A stretch of 64,000 bases of DNA. Source: Thysanoteuthis rhombus (Eukaryota > Mollusca > Cephalopoda > Oegopsida > Thysanoteuthidae). A model generated the notes under the pieces. The model searched no databases. It had not been told where the DNA came from and saw only the letters and a program-made list of their open reading frames with translations. A program made the position numbers and the translations under genes. Location: positions 4,209,081-4,273,080 of the forward strand of contig OY735209.1 of NCBI GenBank assembly GCA_963457665.1, read 5' to 3'. The first letter of the stretch is position 1; each line of letters opens with the position of its first letter. This document shows positions 1-7,661 of this stretch, one piece after another.

Positions 1-1071
1 GGACATTCTTTTTAATCTAGCTCTAACTACTAGAGCTTGATCCTTCTTGGCATGCAAGGAGGCCAACTCTGCCTTAGCTATCTTAACCTGGCTAGAGTCC
101 CCTCCCTCCACCGCCCTCTCGATCCGATCTTCTAGTGCCTTTTGTGCCGCTAGTCTCACTAGGTTGAGTCGCCTACTGTAATCGGCAGCAAAAGACCTAA
201 TTTTGTTTTTGAGGTTCCCCCAGAATTTATTACCCAGGATAGCCCCCGTCAGTTCCCGCTGGATTAGTGATGTTAGCTGGTCCCGAAAATCCTCCATATC
301 CACGAGGGATGCGTTGAATTTCCAGTAACCAGACTTGAAGGGCTTAGCTATACCTAAATTCATTCGGGCCCTTACTAATCTATGGTCCGAAAAGGGGACG
401 CTATGGAAACTTGGACATTCCAAAAACTTATGGTCGACTCTTCTAGCTAAGACCCGATCGATGTAACTGGAATGTTGCACCGAACTCGGGTCGCCACTAT
501 TAGTCCAAGTCCATACTACTTGGCGGGGGTGTTCGTTTCGGAATTTATCCACCAGGTCAAGCCTGTTGATCAAATCCCGAAACGGAATCACGTCACCGTT
601 GTTAGTTCCCCTATTTACCCCTCGGTCTATATCGGGATCAAGGACGGCATTCCAATCACCCGCTAACACTAGCCGTCTCGACGGAACTACGAACTGATCG
701 ATCTGCCGAAAGAAGTTGATTCGCTCACCCTGGCCGTTGGGCGCATAAACCCCAATCAGACGAAAAGCCTCCCCTCTTATGGTAACATCAACGACGCACA
801 ATCTGCCCGCCGGGTCTGCATACACAAGGGAACACACCGCATTCAAAGAATGGCTTATTAGCCAAGAGACACCTCTGGAGCGGCAATCAAAATATGCTGA
901 AAAGAGACGGAAGTCTCGAGACAGCACACTCTCATTGTCGCTCGAAATAAAATGAGTCTCCTGTAAACAACAAATACTCACGTCGAGGTGCCGGAGGAGA
1001 CGACAGAGTCTAGCTCTTCTCGACTCATTCCGGCAACCACGACCATTCAAACTTGCTAAATAGAGAGCCAT
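1..1071 (-). CDS. LINE ORF2, N-terminal endonuclease part (unit 1, cut by window edge)
   Basis: The 357 visible codons are open throughout and match the first 357 codons of the next copy. They cover the whole APE/EEP-type endonuclease that nicks target DNA for target-primed reverse transcription. Its catalytic residues are present: N9, E38 in QETH, Y109, D139 and N141 in GDWNAV, and S228-D229-H230. About 120 residues of the linker toward the reverse transcriptase follow. The start is the ATG at 1069-1071, in a strong context (A at -3, G at +4), nine bases after the ORF1 stop. The reverse transcriptase lies off the left edge. Confidence 0.92.
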   Translation of the reverse strand, partial: MALYLASLNGRGCRNESRRARLCRLLRHLDVSICCLQETHFISSDNESVLSRDFRLFSAYFDCRSRGVSWLISHSLNAVCSLVYADPAGRLCVVDVTIRGEAFRLIGVYAPNGQGERINFFRQIDQFVVPSRRLVLAGDWNAVLDPDIDRGVNRGTNNGDVIPFRDLINRLDLVDKFRNEHPRQVVWTWTNSGDPSSVQHSSYIDRVLARRVDHKFLECPSFHSVPFSDHRLVRARMNLGIAKPFKSGYWKFNASLVDMEDFRDQLTSLIQRELTGAILGNKFWGNLKNKIRSFAADYSRRLNLVRLAAQKALEDRIERAVEGGDSSQVKIAKAELASLHAKKDQALVVRARLKRMS

Positions 1072-1080
1072 CTTGTTAAT

Positions 1081-3300
1081 CTATTGGCGTTGCCCTCCTG
1101 ACGCGAACATTGCCGGTGATAGCACACCGACAGCGGGTCCCATAGGATCAGTGCCCATCTCAGTTCTGATGGTGCCATCCAGGGACACGCCGCCGACGTG
1201 CCTAGGGAATGTTAGTTTTGCTGCCCTATAAAGGGAGGGGTGCATGAAGACGGGGACCCTCCCTGAGCAAAAGTTTTTCAGTTTGTGGAGGTCTGGATGA
1301 TGCCAGACAGCCAGCGGTGATGACATTTTGAAAGCTAAGTTGGCTTCTTTTAACATGTCCCACACCTGCCGTGAGGTGTCACCAACCCGGACCACAGTCA
1401 GTACTTTCTTTAGCCCTGGGAACAAGGTAGGGTCCTCCACATCACGTCTTCCGGGTTCGACGAACCGGAAGTTGTGGAGGACCTTTAAATCCCTCAGGGC
1501 CTGCTGTTGTAGTTTTGTCTTGTCGAGAATGTCCGGGTCGACACGGCAGATGTGGACCCCTCTCTTGTGCCTGATTTTTTTTTCTTTTTTTGTTGTTGGT
1601 TCGCCGGTATCGCCCCCGGCTGGGCTTCTCGGCCTCTTTTGTGAGGCCGATTGTGTGGGTGACATGGGTGTTGTTGTTGTTGCTGCTGTTGTTGCTGGTG
1701 ATGGAGTTAATTTGGAGGTTGGTGTGGCTGCTGGTGTTGTTTTAGGAGAAGGTTTTGGTGTGGCTGCTGGTGTTGTTGTTGTAGAGGGAGGAATCATAAT
1801 CAACGGCGGAGGCGGCGGCGGAGGTAGCGGTGATGTGGACGGTAATGGGGGTGTAGGTGAAGGTATTGGTGTTTTTTGGGGGGTAGATTTTTTTCCTAGT
1901 ACTGTCAGTTTTGGTTTTTCTGGGGTTGATTTTTTCGTGGGTGGACTTTGTAATGTTTTCGGGGAGGGCGGAGGGGTAACCCTCCCTGCTGGCTGCCTGG
2001 ACTTTAGTTGTTGAAGAAGTGCCGCCGCCTTTTCCTTCCCTATTCGTCCTGGACTAGCGTAACCCCCCACTCTAGCCCGTTCCGCATAAGACTGCGGGGT
2101 CTCTCCTTGGGGACTGTCGGTGTCGGTTCGCATTAGGATATGTGGCAACAGGGGTGCTTCTATTTGGGCCTTCTTCCCACTACGACCTACTACCTGCCAC
2201 TCCCCCTCCGTCTTCTCTTTTTGTGCCACCACCTTTGGTGACGGAGTCGACGGTTTAGGTGAGGGGAGACTTTTACCTCTCCCGGCATCTGACTGGATTC
2301 CTCCAGTCATGGCAGTAGGCGAGACTACGGGAGCCTCCTTTTGGGCGGTCACAGAAACTGAGTGGGAAGGGTCTTGCGTCAGGCTGGACGGTTTCTTTTT
2401 GCAGATAGCGGCGAGGTGACCGGCCTCCCCGCATATCCAGCAGACTGGCCTCCTACCTTTTACGATAAGAGGCAGTCGCCTCCGACCACCTATGTCCAAA
2501 TAGTTGGGAATGGCCAGGAACGCCTTCCTGTCGATCATCAGATCAAAACGCCACTCCCCACGCATCGCCTCGGAGTCAACCGAGACAATTTCTCCGTATT
2601 TCAGGAGAAAAGCCCCGATATGTTCCCCGAGTACGAAGCTGGGCACCTCATGTGCTATTACCCGGGTCCTTCTCCGGCCGAGATACTCAACACGAATGTA
2701 ATGCTCCTTCGTTTGGAGCTCTCGGCGCAGGAGATCTGAACAGTCCTGTTCAGTGGGCAATAGTACGTCCCACATCGCAAAGCCATCGCCTTTAACAACT
2801 TGTTTGGCTTTGATTCCTAAGCTAGCCAGTGCTTTCAACACTATGTCTTTGTTTGATCGGACAATTCGGTTTGACTTCTTGTCGACCAAAAAGACGGACA
2901 CCATTTTCTTTTCAATGTCTTTCAATTCGACCAAGTCCACCAGTAAGCCGTCCTCTTTTACAAGGTGACTGTATGTCTGGCAACGCTTGACGAATTCCGC
3001 CACATTGACTGTATTTATTACGGGAGGGGATGACCAAACGTTAGGAGAGTCCCCACTTGTCTTTTCTTGTTGCTGTTGTTGTCCCGCCGGAATCGGCGAG
3101 TCTGTATTTTCCCCCCTCCCTTCATGGACGGGGGATTTTTTCATGTCTGTATTCTTTTTAACTGGACTGTTTGTCTGTGTTGTAGACATTTTTTCTTGTT
3201 TTTTTTTGTTTTTTTTCCCTATTTTAGGGGGTGTGGATGTGCCCCCGCCCTCCCCCTTATCGGGGGAAGCAAACAAAGCCCTTCTGGCCTCGTCGGCCAT
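1081..3300 (-). CDS. LINE ORF1, RNA-binding gag-like protein (unit 1)
   Basis: 739-residue ORF1 protein, expected to bind LINE RNA and form the retrotransposition particle. I chose the MADEARRALF start because it is shared by all copies; the longer frame upstream is only the A/T-rich 5' UTR. Order: charged Lys-rich N-terminus (1-90); conserved globular region (~95-285) that looks like RRM-type folds before a knuckle, as in ZCCHC3-like and Tx1 ORF1 proteins; CCHC zinc knuckle C287-C290-H295-C300; low-complexity Pro/Ser/Thr linker (~310-610) with a polyproline run; conserved basic C-terminal domain (~620-739) ending GGQRQ. This copy has five fewer linker residues than unit 2, plus private changes (NSPVKKNTD near residue 45). 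The RRM assignment is by pattern only. Confidence 0.9.
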   Translation of the reverse strand: MADEARRALFASPDKGEGGGTSTPPKIGKKNKKKQEKMSTTQTNSPVKKNTDMKKSPVHEGRGENTDSPIPAGQQQQQEKTSGDSPNVWSSPPVINTVNVAEFVKRCQTYSHLVKEDGLLVDLVELKDIEKKMVSVFLVDKKSNRIVRSNKDIVLKALASLGIKAKQVVKGDGFAMWDVLLPTEQDCSDLLRRELQTKEHYIRVEYLGRRRTRVIAHEVPSFVLGEHIGAFLLKYGEIVSVDSEAMRGEWRFDLMIDRKAFLAIPNYLDIGGRRRLPLIVKGRRPVCWICGEAGHLAAICKKKPSSLTQDPSHSVSVTAQKEAPVVSPTAMTGGIQSDAGRGKSLPSPKPSTPSPKVVAQKEKTEGEWQVVGRSGKKAQIEAPLLPHILMRTDTDSPQGETPQSYAERARVGGYASPGRIGKEKAAALLQQLKSRQPAGRVTPPPSPKTLQSPPTKKSTPEKPKLTVLGKKSTPQKTPIPSPTPPLPSTSPLPPPPPPPLIMIPPSTTTTPAATPKPSPKTTPAATPTSKLTPSPATTAATTTTPMSPTQSASQKRPRSPAGGDTGEPTTKKEKKIRHKRGVHICRVDPDILDKTKLQQQALRDLKVLHNFRFVEPGRRDVEDPTLFPGLKKVLTVVRVGDTSRQVWDMLKEANLAFKMSSPLAVWHHPDLHKLKNFCSGRVPVFMHPSLYRAAKLTFPRHVGGVSLDGTIRTEMGTDPMGPAVGVLSPAMFASGGQRQ

Positions 3301-3504
3301 GAAGGGAAAGAAAAAAATACAAAATCGAGACAAACAACAAAAAAATCGGAACAAAAAAAAATCGAGTCAAATCGAAAAAACAACAAGGGCTTATCTTTTC
3401 GAACTAGAGTTTCAAGGGGGTCCTACTAGTCCGTAATCTTGTTCGGTGTGTTCGCAGGAAACTTGTCTTTCTCGGCCAAAAAAAAAGCAACAGCAATTCT
3501 ATCC
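3301..3504 (-). promoter_or_regulatory. LINE 5' UTR, subfamily A type (unit 1)
   Basis: Short 204-bp leader between the target repeat and ORF1. The ~140 bases next to ORF1 are shared with subfamily B, with differences. The outer ~64 bases (about 3441-3504) are A-specific. An internal promoter would be expected here by analogy with other LINEs, but no promoter motif is recognisable. Homopolymer A runs make its length vary between units. Confidence 0.6.
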
Positions 3505-3540
3505 CTCAGAGATGTGATTGTGACTGTTTTCTGACAGTAG
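3505..3540. repeat. 36-bp target-derived repeat between units 1 and 2
   Basis: On the minus strand it runs from CTACTGTCAG to ATCTCTGAG. It separates the 3' end of unit 2 from the 5' end of unit 1 and recurs at 10102, 16724 and 23367. The same sequence with small changes occurs in host DNA at 47137-47172 and 38777-38812, so it is a target-site duplication, not part of the LINE. It contains a small inverted repeat, ACTGT...ACAGT. Confidence 0.88.
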
Positions 3541-3543
3541 ATA

Positions 3544-3549
3544 TTTATT
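3544..3549 (-). promoter_or_regulatory. AATAAA at the extreme LINE 3' end
   Basis: On the minus strand the element ends GAGAATAAATAT and then runs straight into target sequence, without a poly(A) tail. The same ending occurs at every unit junction. The hexamer could be the polyadenylation signal or part of the 3' end recognised by the reverse transcriptase. Confidence 0.6.
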
Positions 3550-4202
3550 CTCAAAAATGAGAAATCTGACATGTAGTCGGAAGGGGGATGGGGTATAAGG
3601 GCTGGTCAACTCTATTCCTAATCTTTTCTTAGCTAGTCTCATGCACTGACCCAATCTCACTATATACATCCATTCACCAAAACAACACATTTTTCCTGGT
3701 CTCTCTCATACTGCATTTACCATAAAGTCAGATTCTCTCTATGGTGCTACTCTAAACCCCTATTTACAATTTTGTGTGTGGGGGGGGGAATAAAATTATG
3801 ATAAATATTTACAAATAAAAAATGAACCCCAATGACTGATATATATTTCCAGAGAAAAAAAAACGAAAACGAAATTAGTATGTGACCCCCCACAAAAAAC
3901 CTAACATGGCAGAACAGTAAGTTAACCAGACGAAAAGATGGATGTCGAGCCAAAAAAAAAAAAAAAAAAAAAAAAATCCTCTCAAACATCCTCTGGAAAA
4001 CTTTTACCTTCTGTCATCTAGAGGGGGAGGGGATGGGAATCGAAAAAAGTGAAGGACAGAAAAAAAAGGGGGGCCGATGATCATTCTCTCCCTAGCTAAG
4101 AAACTGTTGGCTAACAGAAAAGGAAAATCTAATCTATCCTAACCTGGGCTGGGTTAGCACGTTCATGTCAGGACTGCAAAATCCTTGCTGACCAATAGAC
4201 CT

Positions 4203-7200
4203 TCAAAAAAACCACTCTAATTCAGCACCTTTCACTCGACACAGTCGCGCAACTCTCACCCACCTTCCGTTGAATTCCGACCAAGGGAGCCTCTCCCTCT
4301 CGACCCTGATTTTGACTTTGAGCTGGTGCCCAAAGAACGCAATCAGTTGTTCGGGAGTGAAATGCTCTCCTTCGTGGAACCCCTTCTGACGCGTCGTCCA
4401 AATCACCATTCGCATCACGCCAAGTAAGCACATTAGCACTATATGTGCGTCCTTCTCCAACGATGGGAACACATTGCTGCAGACAGCACTGGCATCCAAG
4501 GCAAAAAACCGTGCCCCGACGATGCGAACCATGTGGCCTTCAACCAGCTTGCACAGCGGATGCACCACGCTGCAGTGGAAGAAGGCGTGCTCAATAGACT
4601 CCTCCATTCCACCACAGCGTATGCACTCTGGTGAAACTACCAGACCCGCTGCAAAAAGCCGTTTGCCGACCCAGAGAGCATTCCGTATAACTAGCCAGGT
4701 GAGGGACGCCTCGTTGTTATTGAGGCACCTCAGTCCGGGCGTCCAAGGCCAGATTGAGCGACTCTCCGCCTTCGTTAAACCGAGCCCCTCGATCATTTCG
4801 TCTCGAACGGACCCCCTCACTATTACCCGATATAATGCCCTCCTCGACAACGACTGGGTGTCGTTGAGGCATTCCTTCACCCGAGAAAAAACTCGGAGAG
4901 CGTGTCGGCATTCTCGATAGAAAGAGCATTCCGCCCGGGGTCTACGGCGGGCCTCACCCCCGTCGTCGGAACGCACGTTTCTTAAGGCTGGGAAAGCCTT
5001 CCTGGCGTCTTCCTTCCAGAATTCGCCGTTCTGCTCTTCTTGCGTACACATCCGACCTAAGAAAGTTAAGCGCAGGGTATGTTGCCGAGCTTCGATGTTC
5101 GGCATTCCTAGGCCGCCTTCCGCAGGTTGGAGCTGACAGATCTTGCGAGATACCATGGGGTGCCTGTGACCCCATAGGAGTCGAAACATGGCACCTTCCA
5201 ACTTTAGTTGGTCGGTACACGGAAGAGGGAGCACTGAAAGTCGGTAAAGGATAAGGGGGTAGATGTGAGAGACGCACACCTCGGCCCTACCCTTGAAGGA
5301 GAGCTTCCTCCGAGTCCACAGATCAACTGCTTTCTCTACCTTTTCCAGTACACCCGACCAATTTTTCTCCAACTGGAGGTCGGGACCGAACCAGACGCCG
5401 AGTATCTTGCACGGCCCTTCCGTCCAGGCAAAGGGACCAGGGAGAGAGCGCCCTCTCCACGAGTCCAGCAACAAGCCCTCAGACTTGCCGCAGTTGGCTT
5501 TGGCCCCTGTCACCGTCTCATACCTTTGGATCTCTACGCTGATTTCCCTGATCTCGGCACTGCTCGTTACAAGCAAAGTTATGTCATCAACGTAGGCGGT
5601 ATACTTGACTGGCGTGTGACCACCAGGCAAGGTTAGCCCGCGCAGGACCGGATTCGCCTTTACTTTGCGCAGGAAAGGTTCCAGCGCAAGAATGTACAGC
5701 ATCGGCGAAAGTGGACAACCTTGACGAACTGATCTGGACAACTGAAAGGCTTTCGACCTCACTCCATTCACTTCCACCACCGAGCTGGGGGATGCATACA
5801 AGAGACGAATCCAGGAGCGAAAGATCTCACCGAAGCCAGACGCGGATAAGACGGACTCGAGAAAACGATGGTCGACCCTATCGAATGCTTTGGACTGATC
5901 TAACTTGATCAGCGCGGCTCCATTGTCGACTTTCTCAATGATCGTGCGCACCGTGTGCAGATTGTCTTGGATAGTCCGACCCTTTACAGAGCAAGTCTGC
6001 TCGGGGCCAATCAGACTCTCCAGCACAGTCTGCAGTCGGTTGGCGAGGACCTTGGCCAAAATCTTCAACTCTGTATTGAGCAGAGTTATGGGCCTGAAGT
6101 TATCTACCCCGTCCCCTCCATCTTTGTCCTTGCATAGCAATTTCACTACCCCTCTGGTAAAGCGGCTGGGGATTCCCCCCTGCTTTAACCAGTGGTTAAA
6201 GATCAAAGCCAGCAAGTGAACAAAAATGGGCGACAGCCTCAAATACACTTCGTAGGGTAAACCATCGATCCCCGGTGTCTTCTCCTTCTCGATGCTCTTT
6301 AACGCTTCCCGGATTTCATCCTCTGTTATGGGCCCCTCGCACCCAGCTGCTTCAGTCGCCTCAAGGCGAGGGAAGTCAGCTAAATAGGCGTCGAACTGAG
6401 CCGAATTCAGTCTAGCTTCCCTGGTGAATAGTTCCTGAAAATTGGCACGAAACACCTCACAGATACCTTCGTTTGTGGTCACAAGACGTCCGTCCGGCGA
6501 TGTGACGCTAGAGATATACCGACTAGACGCACTCCTAATTTCTTCTAGCCTCAGCTCATCGGCCATATTCGTTGCCTCGGGGGACATTCTTTTTAATCTA
6601 GCTCTAACTACTAGAGCTTGATCCTTCTTGGCATGCAAGGAGGCCAACTCTGCCTTAGCTATCTTAACCTGGCTAGAGTCCCCTCCCTCCACCGCCCTCT
6701 CGATCCGATCTTCTAGTGCCTTTTGTGCCGCTAGTCTCACTAGGTTGAGTCGCCTACTGTAATCGGCAGCAAAAGACCTAATTTTGTTTTTGAGGTTCCC
6801 CCAGAATTTATTACCCAGGATAGCCCCCGTCAGTTCCCGCTGGATTAGTGATGTTAGCTGGTCCCGAAAATCCTCCATATCCACGAGGGATGCGTTGAAT
6901 TTCCAGTAACCAGACTTGAAGGGCTTAGCTATACCTAAATTCATTCGGGCCCTTACTAATCTATGGTCCGAAAAGGGGACGCTATGGAAACTTGGACATT
7001 CCAAAAACTTATGGTCGACTCTTCTAGCTAAGACCCGATCGATGTAACTGGAATGTTGCACCGAACTCGGGTCGCCACTATTAGTCCAAGTCCATACTAC
7101 TTGGCGGGGGTGTTCGTTTCGGAATTTATCCACCAGGTCAAGCCTGTTGATCAAATCCCGAAACGGAATCACGTCACCGTTGTTAGTTCCCCTATTTACC

Positions 7201-7652
7201 CCTCGGTCTATATCGGGATCAAGGACGGCATTCCAATCACCCGCTAACACTAGCCGTCTCGACGGAACTACGAACTGATCGATCTGCCGAAAGAAGTTGA
7301 TTCGCTCACCCTGGCCGTTGGGCGCATAAACCCCAATCAGACGAAAAGCCTCCCCTCTTATGGTAACATCAACGACGCACAATCTGCCCGCCGGGTCTGC
7401 ATACACAAGGGAACACACCGCATTCAAAGAATGGCTTATTAGCCAAGAGACACCTCTGGAGCGGCAATCAAAATATGCTGAAAAGAGACGGAAGTCTCGA
7501 GACAGCACACTCTCATTGTCGCTCGAAATAAAATGAGTCTCCTGTAAACAACAAATACTCACGTCGAGGTGCCGGAGGAGACGACAGAGTCTAGCTCTTC
7601 TCGACTCATTCCGGCAACCACGACCATTCAAACTTGCTAAATAGAGAGCCAT
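4203..7652 (-). CDS. LINE ORF2, endonuclease-reverse transcriptase (unit 2)
   Basis: 1149-residue polyprotein for target-primed reverse transcription. Endonuclease (1-~235): N9, E38 (QETH), Y109 (GVYAPN), D139/N141 (GDWNAV), D205 (SYIDR) and D229-H230 (SDH) are all present. Linker with charged, possibly coiled segments (~255-440). Reverse transcriptase (~445-800): PGIDGLPYEVY near 460; motif A with D585 in LDQSKAFDRV; motif B RQGCPLSPML at 643-652; motif C YVDD at 687-690. C-terminal region with a zf-RVT-like motif C1010-C1013-H1022-C1027 after a Trp-rich stretch. Length and layout fit the Tx1/L1 group, many members of which insert at specific sites. The start is the conserved MALYLASLNG, nine bases after ORF1 and in its frame. 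No stop or frameshift is present, so it could be active. Clade placement is by motif recognition only. Confidence 0.95.
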   Translation of the reverse strand: MALYLASLNGRGCRNESRRARLCRLLRHLDVSICCLQETHFISSDNESVLSRDFRLFSAYFDCRSRGVSWLISHSLNAVCSLVYADPAGRLCVVDVTIRGEAFRLIGVYAPNGQGERINFFRQIDQFVVPSRRLVLAGDWNAVLDPDIDRGVNRGTNNGDVIPFRDLINRLDLVDKFRNEHPRQVVWTWTNSGDPSSVQHSSYIDRVLARRVDHKFLECPSFHSVPFSDHRLVRARMNLGIAKPFKSGYWKFNASLVDMEDFRDQLTSLIQRELTGAILGNKFWGNLKNKIRSFAADYSRRLNLVRLAAQKALEDRIERAVEGGDSSQVKIAKAELASLHAKKDQALVVRARLKRMSPEATNMADELRLEEIRSASSRYISSVTSPDGRLVTTNEGICEVFRANFQELFTREARLNSAQFDAYLADFPRLEATEAAGCEGPITEDEIREALKSIEKEKTPGIDGLPYEVYLRLSPIFVHLLALIFNHWLKQGGIPSRFTRGVVKLLCKDKDGGDGVDNFRPITLLNTELKILAKVLANRLQTVLESLIGPEQTCSVKGRTIQDNLHTVRTIIEKVDNGAALIKLDQSKAFDRVDHRFLESVLSASGFGEIFRSWIRLLYASPSSVVEVNGVRSKAFQLSRSVRQGCPLSPMLYILALEPFLRKVKANPVLRGLTLPGGHTPVKYTAYVDDITLLVTSSAEIREISVEIQRYETVTGAKANCGKSEGLLLDSWRGRSLPGPFAWTEGPCKILGVWFGPDLQLEKNWSGVLEKVEKAVDLWTRRKLSFKGRAEVCVSHIYPLILYRLSVLPLPCTDQLKLEGAMFRLLWGHRHPMVSRKICQLQPAEGGLGMPNIEARQHTLRLTFLGRMCTQEEQNGEFWKEDARKAFPALRNVRSDDGGEARRRPRAECSFYRECRHALRVFSRVKECLNDTQSLSRRALYRVIVRGSVRDEMIEGLGLTKAESRSIWPWTPGLRCLNNNEASLTWLVIRNALWVGKRLFAAGLVVSPECIRCGGMEESIEHAFFHCSVVHPLCKLVEGHMVRIVGARFFALDASAVCSNVFPSLEKDAHIVLMCLLGVMRMVIWTTRQKGFHEGEHFTPEQLIAFFGHQLKVKIRVERERLPWSEFNGRWVRVARLCRVKGAELEWFF

Positions 7653-7661
7653 CTTGTTAAT

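Larger units (their letters stand above)
1..3504 (-). mobile_element. LINE unit 1 (array A), partial
   Basis: Minus-strand Tx1/L1-like non-LTR retrotransposon copy. The window edge cuts it inside ORF2, so the ORF2 C-terminal three quarters and the 3' UTR are missing. What remains is the ORF2 start, ORF1 and a ~204-bp 5' UTR (3301-3504). Its 5' end abuts the 36-bp target repeat at 3505. It is the most divergent A copy in the ORF1 linker, with private differences between about 1327 and 1950. Confidence 0.93.

Noticed and set aside
1328..2014. Gly/Val-rich 228-codon plus-strand open frame, repeated in every unit
   Set aside because: It is the antisense shadow of the ORF1 Pro/Ser/Thr linker; its composition is explained by reading GGN/GTN triplets opposite CCN/ACN.
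3160..3354. Longer ORF1 starts upstream of MADEARRALF (and the Phe-rich extensions in units 3 and 4)
   Set aside because: The upstream codons come from variable A/T homopolymers in the 5' UTR and are not conserved between units.
4150..4190. Hairpin CTAACC...GGTTAG in the 3' UTR as a reverse-transcriptase recognition structure
   Set aside because: The six-base stem is present in all young units but not kept in the old relatives near 23985 and 39372, so there is no covariation support.
4443..6219. Many 60-148-codon frames on both strands inside ORF2
   Set aside because: They overlap the intact 1149-codon ORF2, recur in every unit only because the LINE recurs, and show no domain.
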